Made by a program: the position numbers and the translations under genes. The notes beneath the pieces were generated by a model. It was given only the letters and a program-made list of their open reading frames with translations, was not told where the DNA came from and ran no database searches. Positions 7,993 to 15,488 of a stretch of DNA of 64,000 nt are shown here, piece after piece. The stretch spans positions 2,170,001 through 2,234,000 of the forward strand of contig NZ_LT607410.1 of assembly GCF_900091515.1 (NCBI RefSeq). The letters run 5' to 3'. The DNA is from Micromonospora purpureochromogenes (GTDB lineage: Bacteria > Actinomycetota > Actinomycetes > Mycobacteriales > Micromonosporaceae). Each line of letters starts with the position of its first letter. Positions within the stretch are counted from its first letter, which is position 1.

Positions 7993-8688
7993 GTGGAGTC
8001 GACGGTGGCGACGGACGCGGCTTTCAGCTATCTGGCCCGAAACCTGATCCCGCTGGTGGTCATACCGCCGGGTCCGTTGCCGCGCAACCGCCCTCGATTG
8101 CGTGGTCTGGTCCGGGTCGGTGACGACCGTGTCCGGGTGGCCCTCACCGTCGATCCCTCGACCACTTCCGGTGTGGCGATCGAATTCCCTCTCACCGAGG
8201 GCGAGGAGCCGCTGCCCGCGGAGGCGGTCGTCGACTTCCTCCGCACCGTGCACGTGGAGGATCTGGGCCGAGCCGTCGGACACCAGCCCCGGTACGACAA
8301 CCACCGCAATGCCGTCGTCGACGCCGAGTCCGTCGGCTTCCGTGCCCTACGCCGGGAGTCGGCGACGGACCTGAACCTGTTCGCCCTGTTCAGCCTGTTG
8401 GTGCACGGCGGCGGGTTCCCCTGGTTCGAGGACGTCTACACGTTCGCCGGGTTGATGCTGACCGGCGATGTCTCCTGCCGCTGCTACGTCCGGGTCACCG
8501 GGACCGGAGCCGTCTACGGGCTGGACATCCCACTGCGCGACACCGATGGATGGCCGCTCTCCAGTTACACCAGCCTGCCCCAGGAGCTGACGCCGCTCAT
8601 CCGTGAGAAGGACCTGTTCCGCCAACCGCAGATCAACGACGAGGACGACTACTGCGCGGCGGTGTACGACCTGATCCACTGGGTCTGA
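7993..8688 (+). CDS. Hypothetical protein (231 aa)
   Basis: Open from GTG 7993 (or GTG 8005) to TGA 8688, with no strong ribosome site. The sequence is soluble and mixed alpha/beta: AAFSYLARNLIPLVVIPPGP, a strand pair around VGDDRVRVALTVD, a helix EAVVDFLRTVHVEDLGRAVG and an aromatic C-terminus DEDDYCAAVYDLIHWV. There are no membrane segments, signal peptide or catalytic motif I can name. It may be cotranscribed with the small HTH gene 34 bases upstream. I do not recognise the family. Confidence 0.6.
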   Translation: MESTVATDAAFSYLARNLIPLVVIPPGPLPRNRPRLRGLVRVGDDRVRVALTVDPSTTSGVAIEFPLTEGEEPLPAEAVVDFLRTVHVEDLGRAVGHQPRYDNHRNAVVDAESVGFRALRRESATDLNLFALFSLLVHGGGFPWFEDVYTFAGLMLTGDVSCRCYVRVTGTGAVYGLDIPLRDTDGWPLSSYTSLPQELTPLIREKDLFRQPQINDEDDYCAAVYDLIHWV

Positions 8689-8838
8689 GTACGACGCGGG
8701 CGACGAGCGCTGACCCGGCGAATACACCCTGCGGAAGTTCGCGGCTCACCTCCGCTTGTGGACGAAGGTCTAGGGTGGACATCCGGGGGCGCCGTTGGGA
8801 GCCTGCCGGCCGGGGCGTACCGCCCGTATGGTGTCCGC

Positions 8839-9642
8839 ATGGCGCGCGAGGTATGGGCCGACGGTGCGGCGTACGAGGCGTACGTGGGCCGGTGGAGTCG
8901 CCTCGTGGCGGCGGACTTCCTGGCCGGGCTGGAGCTGCCGCCCGGCCTGCGCTGGCTGGACGTGGGCTGCGGCACCGGCGCCCTGACCTCGACGGTGCTG
9001 GCCCGCACCGAGCCGGCCCGGGTGGACGGCGTAGACCCCTCCGAAGGCTTCGTGGCGCACGCCCGTACCCGGGTCGACGACCCGCGCGTGGTCTTCCACG
9101 TCGGCGACGCCCGCTCGCTGCCGCTGCCCGATGCCGCCGTCGACGTCGTCGTCAGCGGCCTGGCGCTGAACTTCGTGCCCGACCCGGCGCGCGCCGTGGC
9201 GGAGTTCGCCCGCGTCCTCGCCTCGGGCGGCGTGGCCGCCGCCTACGTCTGGGATTACGCCGAGGGCATGGTGATGATGCGCCACTTCTGGGACGCCGCG
9301 GCGGCGCGCGACCCGGCGGCGGCGGAGCTGGACGAGGGTCGCCGCTACTCGATGTGCCGACCGGAGCCGCTCCGCGCGCTCTGGACCGGCGCGGGGCTGC
9401 GCGACGTGACCGTTCGGCCCGTCGAGGTGCCCACCGTCTTCGTCGACTTCGCCGACTACTGGACGCCGTTCCTCGGTGGGCAGGGATCTGCGCCCGGCTA
9501 CGTCAGCTCGCTCGCCGAGCCGGACCGGGCCGAGCTGCGGGAGCTGCTGCGCGCCCGGGTGCCGACCGGACCGGACGGCGCCATCCGACTCACCGCCCGC
9601 GCCTGGGCGGTCCGGGGGACCGCACCGACACCCCGATCGTGA
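8839..9642 (+). CDS. SAM-dependent class I methyltransferase
   Basis: A 267-residue Rossmann methyltransferase of the Methyltransf_11 type. Motif I is LRWLDVGCGTGAL (~34-46), the acidic motif II falls in VDGVDPSEGF, motif III in FHVGDARSLPLPD and the post-motif in VVVSGLALNFVPDPARAVAE. Substrate is not predictable; relatives methylate small molecules such as quinone precursors or secondary metabolites. I start at ATG 8839. The frame is open to 8758, but the extra codons look like leader DNA (RPYGV). It stands alone between decayed genes. Confidence 0.88.
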   Translation: MAREVWADGAAYEAYVGRWSRLVAADFLAGLELPPGLRWLDVGCGTGALTSTVLARTEPARVDGVDPSEGFVAHARTRVDDPRVVFHVGDARSLPLPDAAVDVVVSGLALNFVPDPARAVAEFARVLASGGVAAAYVWDYAEGMVMMRHFWDAAAARDPAAAELDEGRRYSMCRPEPLRALWTGAGLRDVTVRPVEVPTVFVDFADYWTPFLGGQGSAPGYVSSLAEPDRAELRELLRARVPTGPDGAIRLTARAWAVRGTAPTPRS

Positions 9643-9689
9643 GTACGAATCCTCATCCGCGACGCGGTCCGTACCGCGAGGATCGGGGC

Positions 9690-10077
9690 GTGAACAGCAT
9701 GACGCGCGCCCTCCTCGCCGCTCTCGTCCTCGCCGTGGCGGCGGTCGCCACCTGGTGGGCCTGGCTGGGGTGAGGACACCGGCTACACCATCGACCCCGA
9801 GACGGGCGCCGTCAGCGGGCCCTACCAGCCGTGGCAGGTGGCCGGCTGCATGCTCACCCTCGCCCTGGTCGCGGCCGTCGCCGGCTGGCGGCTCCGGCCG
9901 TGGCTGGTCGCCCCGGTGCTGACGGTCGCCTTCACCGCCGCCTGGACGGTGCACGCCGCCTCGACCGACGACAGCGGACTCTGGGCGGTGGGGGCGGCGC
10001 TGGTGCTGGTCGGCACGGCGCTCGGGACGACGGTGGTGAGCGGCGTCGCCCACCTGCTGCGGCGCCGGCGGGGCTGA
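9690..10077 (+). pseudogene. Small multi-pass membrane protein, split by a frameshift
   Basis: GTG 9690 (or ATG 9699) opens a 27-residue frame with one clear membrane helix (LLAALVLAVAAVATWWAWLG) that stops at 9771-9773. One base later a second frame continues without a stop to 10077: EDTGYTIDPETGAVSGPYQP, then three more hydrophobic helices and a basic tail LLRRRRG. An ATG at 9847 or GTG 9838 could start this part alone, but the soluble loop before it then goes unused. Together they make a ~128-residue four-helix membrane protein. One extra base near 9771 explains the break, so this is a pseudogene or sequencing error. Confidence 0.65.
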
Positions 10078-10179
10078 GGACCGGCAACCGTCAGCTACCC
10101 GGGGGCGACGGCTGGACCACGAGGTGCGGGTGCTCCAACAGTCCACCAGCACCTCGTGATCGCCGGTGTGCATCCCGGC

Positions 10180-12165
10180 TCAATCGATCAAGTCTTTAAT
10201 GGTCGCCGTGAGGCCGGCCAGCCGATCGTCAGCGCGCTGGCGCTGGTGCCTTACCCACTCCTTCCCCTCGGCGGCGATCCCCTCGAGGACGTTGAGGGTG
10301 TGGACGAGCCCGGATGCGTCCAGCGAGACCTTGGCCAGCATCAAGGCGTCCTCGTCCGGCTGGACGCCGTCGGTGATGGATTCGGTCACCCGGACCGAGA
10401 TTGGTTCGCCGTTGAACAGGGTCAGCTCAAACGTCTGCTGCTGGGTCTCCGGGCCGTCGATCCGAACGGCGGCGACGGCGTCGAAGCGGTAGTTCAGCCG
10501 CTGCATCGTCCGGTAACCGCCATCCTTGAAGTCGAGGTCGATGTTCACCTGGCGGACGCCGTCGTCAGTCAAAAGGAACAGCAGGAGCCGGTACCGCGAG
10601 TAGCGCCACGGACCGTGGGGGACCCGGGCCCGCTGGTACGACCGAGCGGGCGCCTCGATGAAGGCTTGCGCGATCACCTGGCTCGGCCGGAGCCGGTAGT
10701 GCCGCATGGCCGCATTCACCAGAATCTTGCGGTCACACTCCAGCCAGGACGCCATCTCCGCGTCCGACGGCTTGTCCGACAGCCTCTGCTGCCAGCGGTC
10801 GAACGCCCCCCGCCGTGCCGCCAACTGGCGGGCACGTTCCACCTCGTCCGCCGCCACCCGCCGCCGCTCCGCGACAATGCGGAAGCAGGCCCGTGCCTCT
10901 ATCACTGCGGCAGCCGCGGCGAGCAGCACCCACGCCGTTCCGGCCAACGGCGCCGTCAGCACGGCGGCCGGCACCATCCAGAAAGCTCCTGCGGCAAGGA
11001 CCGCCAGCCCGCCCAGGTGCAGGACTGTCGTGGTGAACGGGACACGGAGTTCGACCCGGTGCGCCATCAGCGTGTCCTGCTCCCACCGCTGTCGCACGTC
11101 ACTGACCAGATGACGGATCAGCCAGGCGATCCGCTCGGCGCCGACCCGATCTTCGCGATAGAGCTCGACGACCTCGTCGCGAAGGTGCCTGCGGATGCCG
11201 GCGGTCTGGGTCAGCCAGTGGGAGCGGTCGGTGTCCCTGGGCACGTACCGCCTGAAGTAGTCATCGAAGTACCGGTCCACCTTGCGGGCGAAACCGCCCG
11301 CCGGCGCCTCAGCCCGCCGCTGGCGGGGTGGCGTGAACGTCGATTCCATGGCTCTGCGGCGTGCCTGCCGGAAGTGCCGGTCGACACCGCCCACTGCGAA
11401 CGCGGCGAGACCGGCCACACAGGCGAGGTAGCCGAGGATCGAGGGCAGCTCACCGCGGTGCAGCAGCAACGCGGCGATCTTGCCGGCGGCGAGCACGAAC
11501 GCGGCTGCTCCCACGACGGCACGCACCCACACGCCCAGGGGAGTCGACGCCGGCTCGACGGGCAGGACCCGGGGCGGCACGGGTGAGGGGTGGAAGAACT
11601 TCCAGATTCGTCCCGCCCTGTCACCCGCCAGACGACCGGCGCTGGCCCGCTTGGCCGAGCGTTGCCACATCTGGTCCTCCATCGGACCGTCGAGCAGCAC
11701 CCCGAGGTGATCAACGATTTTGTCGCGCTGAGTGCGCTCCAGCTCGTCGAGTTCCTTGATCACCAGCTCGGTCTCCGCGGTGTTCAGGGAATTGAGCAGC
11801 CGCAGGACGGCCCGTAGGCCCGCCCTCCACTCGTCGCCCCCGTCTAGGTGCGGGAAGCTGTCGCAGATGGCGGACAGATGGTCGAAGTCCTCGCCCAACT
11901 GGCGCAGGGTGCGGCCGCTCAGCAGGGCGAGCAGGCGGTGGAACTGGACCTCGTCGGTCACGTACCCCTCGGCAGCGGCCTCCTCGATGAGCTGCCGCGC
12001 ACGGTCCCGCACCCGGGCGTCGAGATACCTGACCCCTACCCGGAACTTGTGTTCCGGAGAGGCATTCGGGGGCAGCTGGTAGTAGACGTCGCCGTGGATC
12101 GCCTGGGCCTGCACCCCGACCTGCGCGCCGTCCTGGGCGATGTTGGTCGTGATCGGGGCAGTCAT
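10180..12165 (-). CDS. Four-helix membrane protein with N-terminal amyloid-like signalling motif
   Basis: A 661-residue protein, last gene of a three-gene operon; its ATG overlaps the stop of the nucleosidase gene (ATGA). Residues 7-30 hold a motif with core VGVQAQAIHGDVYY, almost the same pattern as VGVQAGQIYGNVTV in the upstream protein. This Val-x-Val-Gln-Ala ... Ile-x-Gly-x-Val pattern matches bacterial amyloid signalling motifs described on NLR-type proteins and their effectors. Residues ~35-190 are helical and soluble. Membrane helices lie at ~211-235, 242-262, 377-400 and 402-425, with a basic helical loop between the pairs. The C-terminus (~500-661) is soluble and strand-rich, ending in a helix. 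No enzyme motif seen. Sensor, scaffold or pore is all possible. Confidence 0.85.
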   Translation of the reverse strand: MTAPITTNIAQDGAQVGVQAQAIHGDVYYQLPPNASPEHKFRVGVRYLDARVRDRARQLIEEAAAEGYVTDEVQFHRLLALLSGRTLRQLGEDFDHLSAICDSFPHLDGGDEWRAGLRAVLRLLNSLNTAETELVIKELDELERTQRDKIVDHLGVLLDGPMEDQMWQRSAKRASAGRLAGDRAGRIWKFFHPSPVPPRVLPVEPASTPLGVWVRAVVGAAAFVLAAGKIAALLLHRGELPSILGYLACVAGLAAFAVGGVDRHFRQARRRAMESTFTPPRQRRAEAPAGGFARKVDRYFDDYFRRYVPRDTDRSHWLTQTAGIRRHLRDEVVELYREDRVGAERIAWLIRHLVSDVRQRWEQDTLMAHRVELRVPFTTTVLHLGGLAVLAAGAFWMVPAAVLTAPLAGTAWVLLAAAAAVIEARACFRIVAERRRVAADEVERARQLAARRGAFDRWQQRLSDKPSDAEMASWLECDRKILVNAAMRHYRLRPSQVIAQAFIEAPARSYQRARVPHGPWRYSRYRLLLFLLTDDGVRQVNIDLDFKDGGYRTMQRLNYRFDAVAAVRIDGPETQQQTFELTLFNGEPISVRVTESITDGVQPDEDALMLAKVSLDASGLVHTLNVLEGIAAEGKEWVRHQRQRADDRLAGLTATIKDLID

Positions 12166-13316
12166 GACAACCCCTTTGCCACGACTATCAGTGCGGCCAG
12201 CTTCGCGGCCAGCTCGGCCACATCGACCACCAGGCCGCGCAGTCTCTTGAGCGTCACCACCAGGGTGCCTCGGCTGCGGACGGTGTTCTCCTTGAGGCAG
12301 TCACTCGCGACGTCCAGCTCCGACTCCGCTGCCGCGTACGTCTCCTCGTCGAGCTGACCGTCCCGGTGTGCCTTCCTCATCCGGTCCCGCAGCTCGGCGA
12401 TGCCGGCCGTCAGGTCGACTGGCCGATCCCGGTCGGGGCCGACCGTGACGTTGCCGTAGATCTGCCCGGCCTGAACTCCTACCCGGGCGTTGCCCGTCGC
12501 GATGTTCCGGTTGGTAATGCTCATCGGCTCACTCCCGCCCTTGCCGATCGACGACGGCCGGTCGGCCGCGCCTTCGGCGATCAGCTCCTGTGCCAGTGCC
12601 GTCGCGAACGCGGCGGCGTGCGCCACCGCCCGTGGCTGCCAGTTCTCGCCGTCGGTGACCGTCTTGCTCCCGTCGGCGCGGTCGCTGATGCCGCGGACCA
12701 CGACCACGGGCAGGGCATGGTTGAGGTGGCCGGCCTGGGCGACACCAGCGGCCTCCATCTCGATCGCCACCGCGTCGTTGTAGTGCTCGCGCACCCACCG
12801 GGCCTGCTCGGAGACCGCGGAGTCCTGCACGATCTCGCCGGCGGCGATCGGTCCGAAGTGAACGGCCGGCGGGGTGCCGGCGGAAAGGCCAACCGCCCAG
12901 TCACCGCGCCGCGCCAGGTGGTGGGCGATCTGGCTCGGGCCATGCGGGATCTCCCACGCCTTCGGCCGGGCCTTCAGGCCGTCGTCCTCGCTCGTGCCGC
13001 CGTGATAGGCGTAGATCTTGGTCGCCACCACCACGTCGCCGAGGCGAATGCTGGGCCACAGGCCGCCGGCCACGCCGACGAAGAGCACGGCCGCGGGGGT
13101 GAACTCGGCGATGGCGCGTTCGGCCAGCACCGCCGCCGGGTGGTTGCCCTTGCCCACCAGGCCCAGCGCCACTCGACATCCGGTTCTGCCGAGCCGGCCG
13201 ACCTCGAACCGGGTCCCGGCCGGATGCCGGTGGACTCGAAGGTCGGTCAACTTCTCCCGGACCGCCTCGTACTCGAGGTTCAGGGCCGTGAGGATCACGA
13301 CGAGAGTGCTGTTCAT
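12162..13316 (-). CDS. PNP/MTAN-family nucleosidase fused to an amyloid-like motif
   Basis: A 384-residue protein. Residues 1-247 are a PNP_UDP_1 nucleosidase/phosphorylase: GVAGGLWPSIRLGDVVVATK (81-100), the ribose/base site VAIEMEAAG (183-191) and the catalytic-Asp motif VVRGISDRAD (D212), as in MTA/SAH nucleosidases. Residues ~267-293 carry the motif VGVQAGQIYGNVTV. The tail is a charged helix pair (AELRDRMRKAHRDGQLDEET) and an amphipathic C-terminal helix. Housekeeping MTAN is about 230 residues without such a tail. PNP-family domains are known as immune effectors, including ones that destroy ATP in phage-infected cells, and as N-terminal domains of fungal NLRs. Substrate here is unknown. 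Both ends overlap neighbours by ATGA, so the three products are probably made in balance. Confidence 0.88.
   Translation of the reverse strand: MNSTLVVILTALNLEYEAVREKLTDLRVHRHPAGTRFEVGRLGRTGCRVALGLVGKGNHPAAVLAERAIAEFTPAAVLFVGVAGGLWPSIRLGDVVVATKIYAYHGGTSEDDGLKARPKAWEIPHGPSQIAHHLARRGDWAVGLSAGTPPAVHFGPIAAGEIVQDSAVSEQARWVREHYNDAVAIEMEAAGVAQAGHLNHALPVVVVRGISDRADGSKTVTDGENWQPRAVAHAAAFATALAQELIAEGAADRPSSIGKGGSEPMSITNRNIATGNARVGVQAGQIYGNVTVGPDRDRPVDLTAGIAELRDRMRKAHRDGQLDEETYAAAESELDVASDCLKENTVRSRGTLVVTLKRLRGLVVDVAELAAKLAALIVVAKGLS
12522..12545 (-). promoter_or_regulatory. Possible internal ribosome site and start inside the nucleosidase gene
   Basis: On the coding strand GGGAG is followed after 7 bases (TGAGCCG) by ATG at 12524-12522, codon 265, in frame. 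Initiation here would release a separate 120-residue piece consisting of exactly the amyloid-like motif and the helical tail, without the nucleosidase domain. Confidence 0.4.
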
Positions 13317-14047
13317 GCTTCTGCCGCCTCCTTGTCTGTCGAACCGGTAGGTCGGGTCATCGGGGGGTGAAGTGCCGTGCGCGGGCCGGGGCGGAACAGC
13401 CGTGCGGGACGACCGGTGTCCGTCTTCCTGGTAGGACCGGCGGGGACGATGAAGCCGTTGACGCTCTGGACCTTGCGGTAGAAGTTGCGGGGATCGAGGC
13501 GGACGCCCCAGACCGCCTCGTAGACCTCCTGCAACTCGGAGATTGTGAATGTCGGGCCGCAGAACGCGGTCGCCAGCGCCGAGTGCTCCAACTTGGTGCG
13601 GGCCCGCTCCACGCCGTCCGCGATGATCCGTCGGTGGTCGAAGGCGAGTCGGACGTCAGCGGAGAGCGCGCGGTCGGTAGGCGTCCAGCACGCGTCGGAG
13701 GCGTCCGTGCCGGCGACCGGCTCGGGCAGCCGGGGCGCGATCGCCAGGTAGGCCACCGAGACGACCCGTCCCCGAGGGTCGCGCCCCGGCGTGCCGTAAA
13801 CGCCAAGCTGTTCGAGGTGCAGGTGGTCGGCGTCGAGACCGGCCTCCTCGGACAACTCCCGGTGAGCCGCCGCGAGCAGGTCCTCCTCGGCGTGGTTGAG
13901 GAAGCCGCCGGGAAGGGCCAGCGCGCCCCGGTGCGGCTCGATTCCACGCTTTACGAGCAGCACCTGGAGGCGGGATTGGCGCAGGGTGAGGATGACCAGG
14001 TCCACCGCGAGCAGCGCGGTGGGAGGAACCCAACGATCGCCGGACAT
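13313..14047 (-). CDS. Nudix-domain / winged-helix protein, NrtR-like regulator
   Basis: A 244-residue protein. The N-terminal Nudix fold is clear (RWVPPTALLAVDLVILTLRQ, then ALPGGFLNHAEEDLLAAAHR, then ELSEEAGL). Counting from GG to REL gives one residue more than the canonical Nudix box (G-x5-E-x7-RE), so the catalytic geometry may be lost. Residues ~165-230 are the winged helix of NrtR proteins (FTISELQEVYEAVWGVRLDP, then FYRKV). NrtR regulators bind ADP-ribose or related NAD metabolites and repress NAD-linked genes. Here it is the first gene of an operon with a nucleosidase, overlapping it by ATGA. It is more likely the sensor or regulator of that module than a housekeeping NAD regulator, which is inference. 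Confidence 0.85.
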   Translation of the reverse strand: MSGDRWVPPTALLAVDLVILTLRQSRLQVLLVKRGIEPHRGALALPGGFLNHAEEDLLAAAHRELSEEAGLDADHLHLEQLGVYGTPGRDPRGRVVSVAYLAIAPRLPEPVAGTDASDACWTPTDRALSADVRLAFDHRRIIADGVERARTKLEHSALATAFCGPTFTISELQEVYEAVWGVRLDPRNFYRKVQSVNGFIVPAGPTRKTDTGRPARLFRPGPRTALHPPMTRPTGSTDKEAAEA

Positions 14048-14079
14048 GGATGCACACTAGGCTTATTGTCAGCCCGACA
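14048..14079 (-). promoter_or_regulatory. Promoter/operator of the Nudix-nucleosidase operon
   Basis: A -10-like TAGTGT (14059-14054) ends six bases before the ATG, implying a nearly leaderless message. Just upstream, TGTC-AGCCC-GACA (14067-14079) is a spaced palindrome that could be the binding site of the operon's own winged-helix protein. No good -35 is visible. Confidence 0.4.
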
Positions 14080-14224
14080 GGAAGTCGTCCCGGCTGTCGG
14101 CTTTCGGCAGGACCGAGCGCTCGGCGGGGCGATGCCCGGTCGGCGGAGGCGCGCCGCACCACGGTTCGCCCGGCCGGTGTCGCGCTGACCGGGTCGGCGT
14201 CGCTCGTCGCCTAGGATGGGACTC

Positions 14225-14779
14225 ATGAGCGCTGAGGCCGTCGGGATGCACATGCCCGCTGTCGTCACGCTCGACGACGTCGCGGCGATGAACGCCGCCG
14301 ACCCCAACGGTCATCGCTACGAGACGAGCCCCGAGGGGGTCCTGTCGGTCATGCCGCCGCCCGACTCGGAACACGCGATGATCGCCAGTCGCCTCTTCGC
14401 CTGGCTGATCATGACTGGGTGGCCCGCCGAGCAGGTGCTCCAGGCGGCCGGCGTGCGCATACCCGGGCCGGACGGCGACGGCGGCCGGATCCCCGACCTG
14501 ACCGTGTGGCGGAAGCCCCCACCTCGCGGAGTCTGGTCTGCGGTGGCCGACGTCGCCCTGGTGATCGAGATCGTCTCGCCCGGTTCGGAGGCCATGGATT
14601 CCGTGACGAAGGTCCGGGAGTACGCCACGGCGGGCATCCCCCAGTACTGGGTGGTGGACCGGGACGGCGGACAGACCGTCACGCTGCACCGGCTCACCGG
14701 GCAGGGCGGGTACGAGGAGCGGGCGAGAATGCCGCTGGCCTGGCTGCTGCAGACGTCGCCCGCCGACCACCTCGACTGA
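14225..14779 (+). CDS. Uma2-family PD-(D/E)XK nuclease-like protein (DUF820)
   Basis: A 184-residue protein with the Uma2 layout: an N-terminal helix (VVTLDDVAAMNAAD), the helix with SEHAMIASRLFAWLI, then the restriction-endonuclease-like core IPDLTVWRK ... VALVIEIVSPGSEAMDSVTK, where the Asp, Glu and Lys could form the nuclease site, and AGIPQYWVVDRDG near the end. Such genes are abundant in actinobacteria and cyanobacteria; their targets are unknown, and many are in mobile DNA. ATG 14225 is chosen; ATG 14216 would add three residues. It is divergent from the Nudix-nucleosidase operon with 177 bases between the two starts. Confidence 0.85.
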   Translation: MSAEAVGMHMPAVVTLDDVAAMNAADPNGHRYETSPEGVLSVMPPPDSEHAMIASRLFAWLIMTGWPAEQVLQAAGVRIPGPDGDGGRIPDLTVWRKPPPRGVWSAVADVALVIEIVSPGSEAMDSVTKVREYATAGIPQYWVVDRDGGQTVTLHRLTGQGGYEERARMPLAWLLQTSPADHLD

Positions 14780-15218
14780 GCCGGTACCCGCACGCCGTCG
14801 CCGGGGTCGCAATCGGCCACCCGGACAACCCCGGCGACGGATAGCCGACAGGACGCCGTACCCCCTTCCGACGCATTGTTTATGCAGGTGGAGAGGCTGC
14901 GGATGGCGGGCCACATCCCATCCCTCACCCCGACGGCGACAGCACGGTCGCCGTCGGACGCCGCCATCGCCGGGCCCGGCCCGGCCGTCCCGGCGGACAC
15001 GGCCACGCCGGTCCGACCGCGCCCACGGCCACGTCGCGTCCCGGTGGACCCCGTCCCGGGCGCCAGGGCCGGGGTCAGCTTCCACCAGGACAAGGACGTC
15101 ATCACCTCCGGTCGACGCCGTCGCGCGTGCGCTCCGCCCTGACCGGCGGCAGTCCCGCGCCTCGACCGGGCGCACCGGCGCAAGCCGGGCGTACGAGCAA
15201 GGAAAGGAGGGGGCGGAC
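14780..15218. other. 439 bases without a convincing gene
   Basis: A minus-strand frame is open across much of this stretch but reads as low-complexity Ala/Gly/Arg. I see no ribosome site with protein-like sequence. One detail: ACCCCCTTCCGACGC (14860-14874) recurs exactly at 38814-38828, where it runs into a large stem-loop. Here it is followed by a small hairpin, GCAT-TGTTT-ATGC. Confidence 0.6.
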
Positions 15219-15488
15219 ATGGCCGCTCCCACCGTCTCCGCGAGCCTGAACGCCGCGACCTATTCCCCCGGCGACCAGATGACCCTCACGGTCACCTACG
15301 GCGACCCGGACACCAGGCCCCTCACCGTCACCGTCGTGGTGACCGACGCCCAGGGCAACAGCAGCGCCCCGGTCAAGGTCACCGCCGTCATCGACCCGCT
15401 CACCCTCACCGTCACCGACGACTCCGGGCGTACCTGGACCCGGGCGTCGGACAACGGGTCGGTGGCCGTCTACCGGGCGGTGGCGTGA
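15219..15488 (+). CDS. Small Ig-like beta-sandwich protein
   Basis: An 89-residue protein from ATG 15219 with a strong AAGGAGG-type ribosome site. The sequence alternates strands and turns (VSASLNAATYSPGDQMTLTV, then RPLTVTVVVTDAQGNSS), typical of an Ig-like or bacterial surface repeat fold. There is no signal peptide. Its stop overlaps the start of the next gene (TGATG), so both are translated together. The protein probably serves as binding or spacer module for the glycosidase-like partner. Paired Ig and glycosidase proteins without signal peptides occur in phage tails and contractile particles, but no other tail genes are visible here. Confidence 0.75.
   Translation: MAAPTVSASLNAATYSPGDQMTLTVTYGDPDTRPLTVTVVVTDAQGNSSAPVKVTAVIDPLTLTVTDDSGRTWTRASDNGSVAVYRAVA

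Noticed and set aside
8770..10173. A 467-codon minus-strand frame
   Set aside because: Arg/Gly/His-rich shadow of the methyltransferase and membrane-protein genes on the plus strand.
14317..15183. A long minus-strand frame across the Uma2 gene and the following gap
   Set aside because: No good ribosome site, low-complexity composition and antisense to the Uma2 gene.
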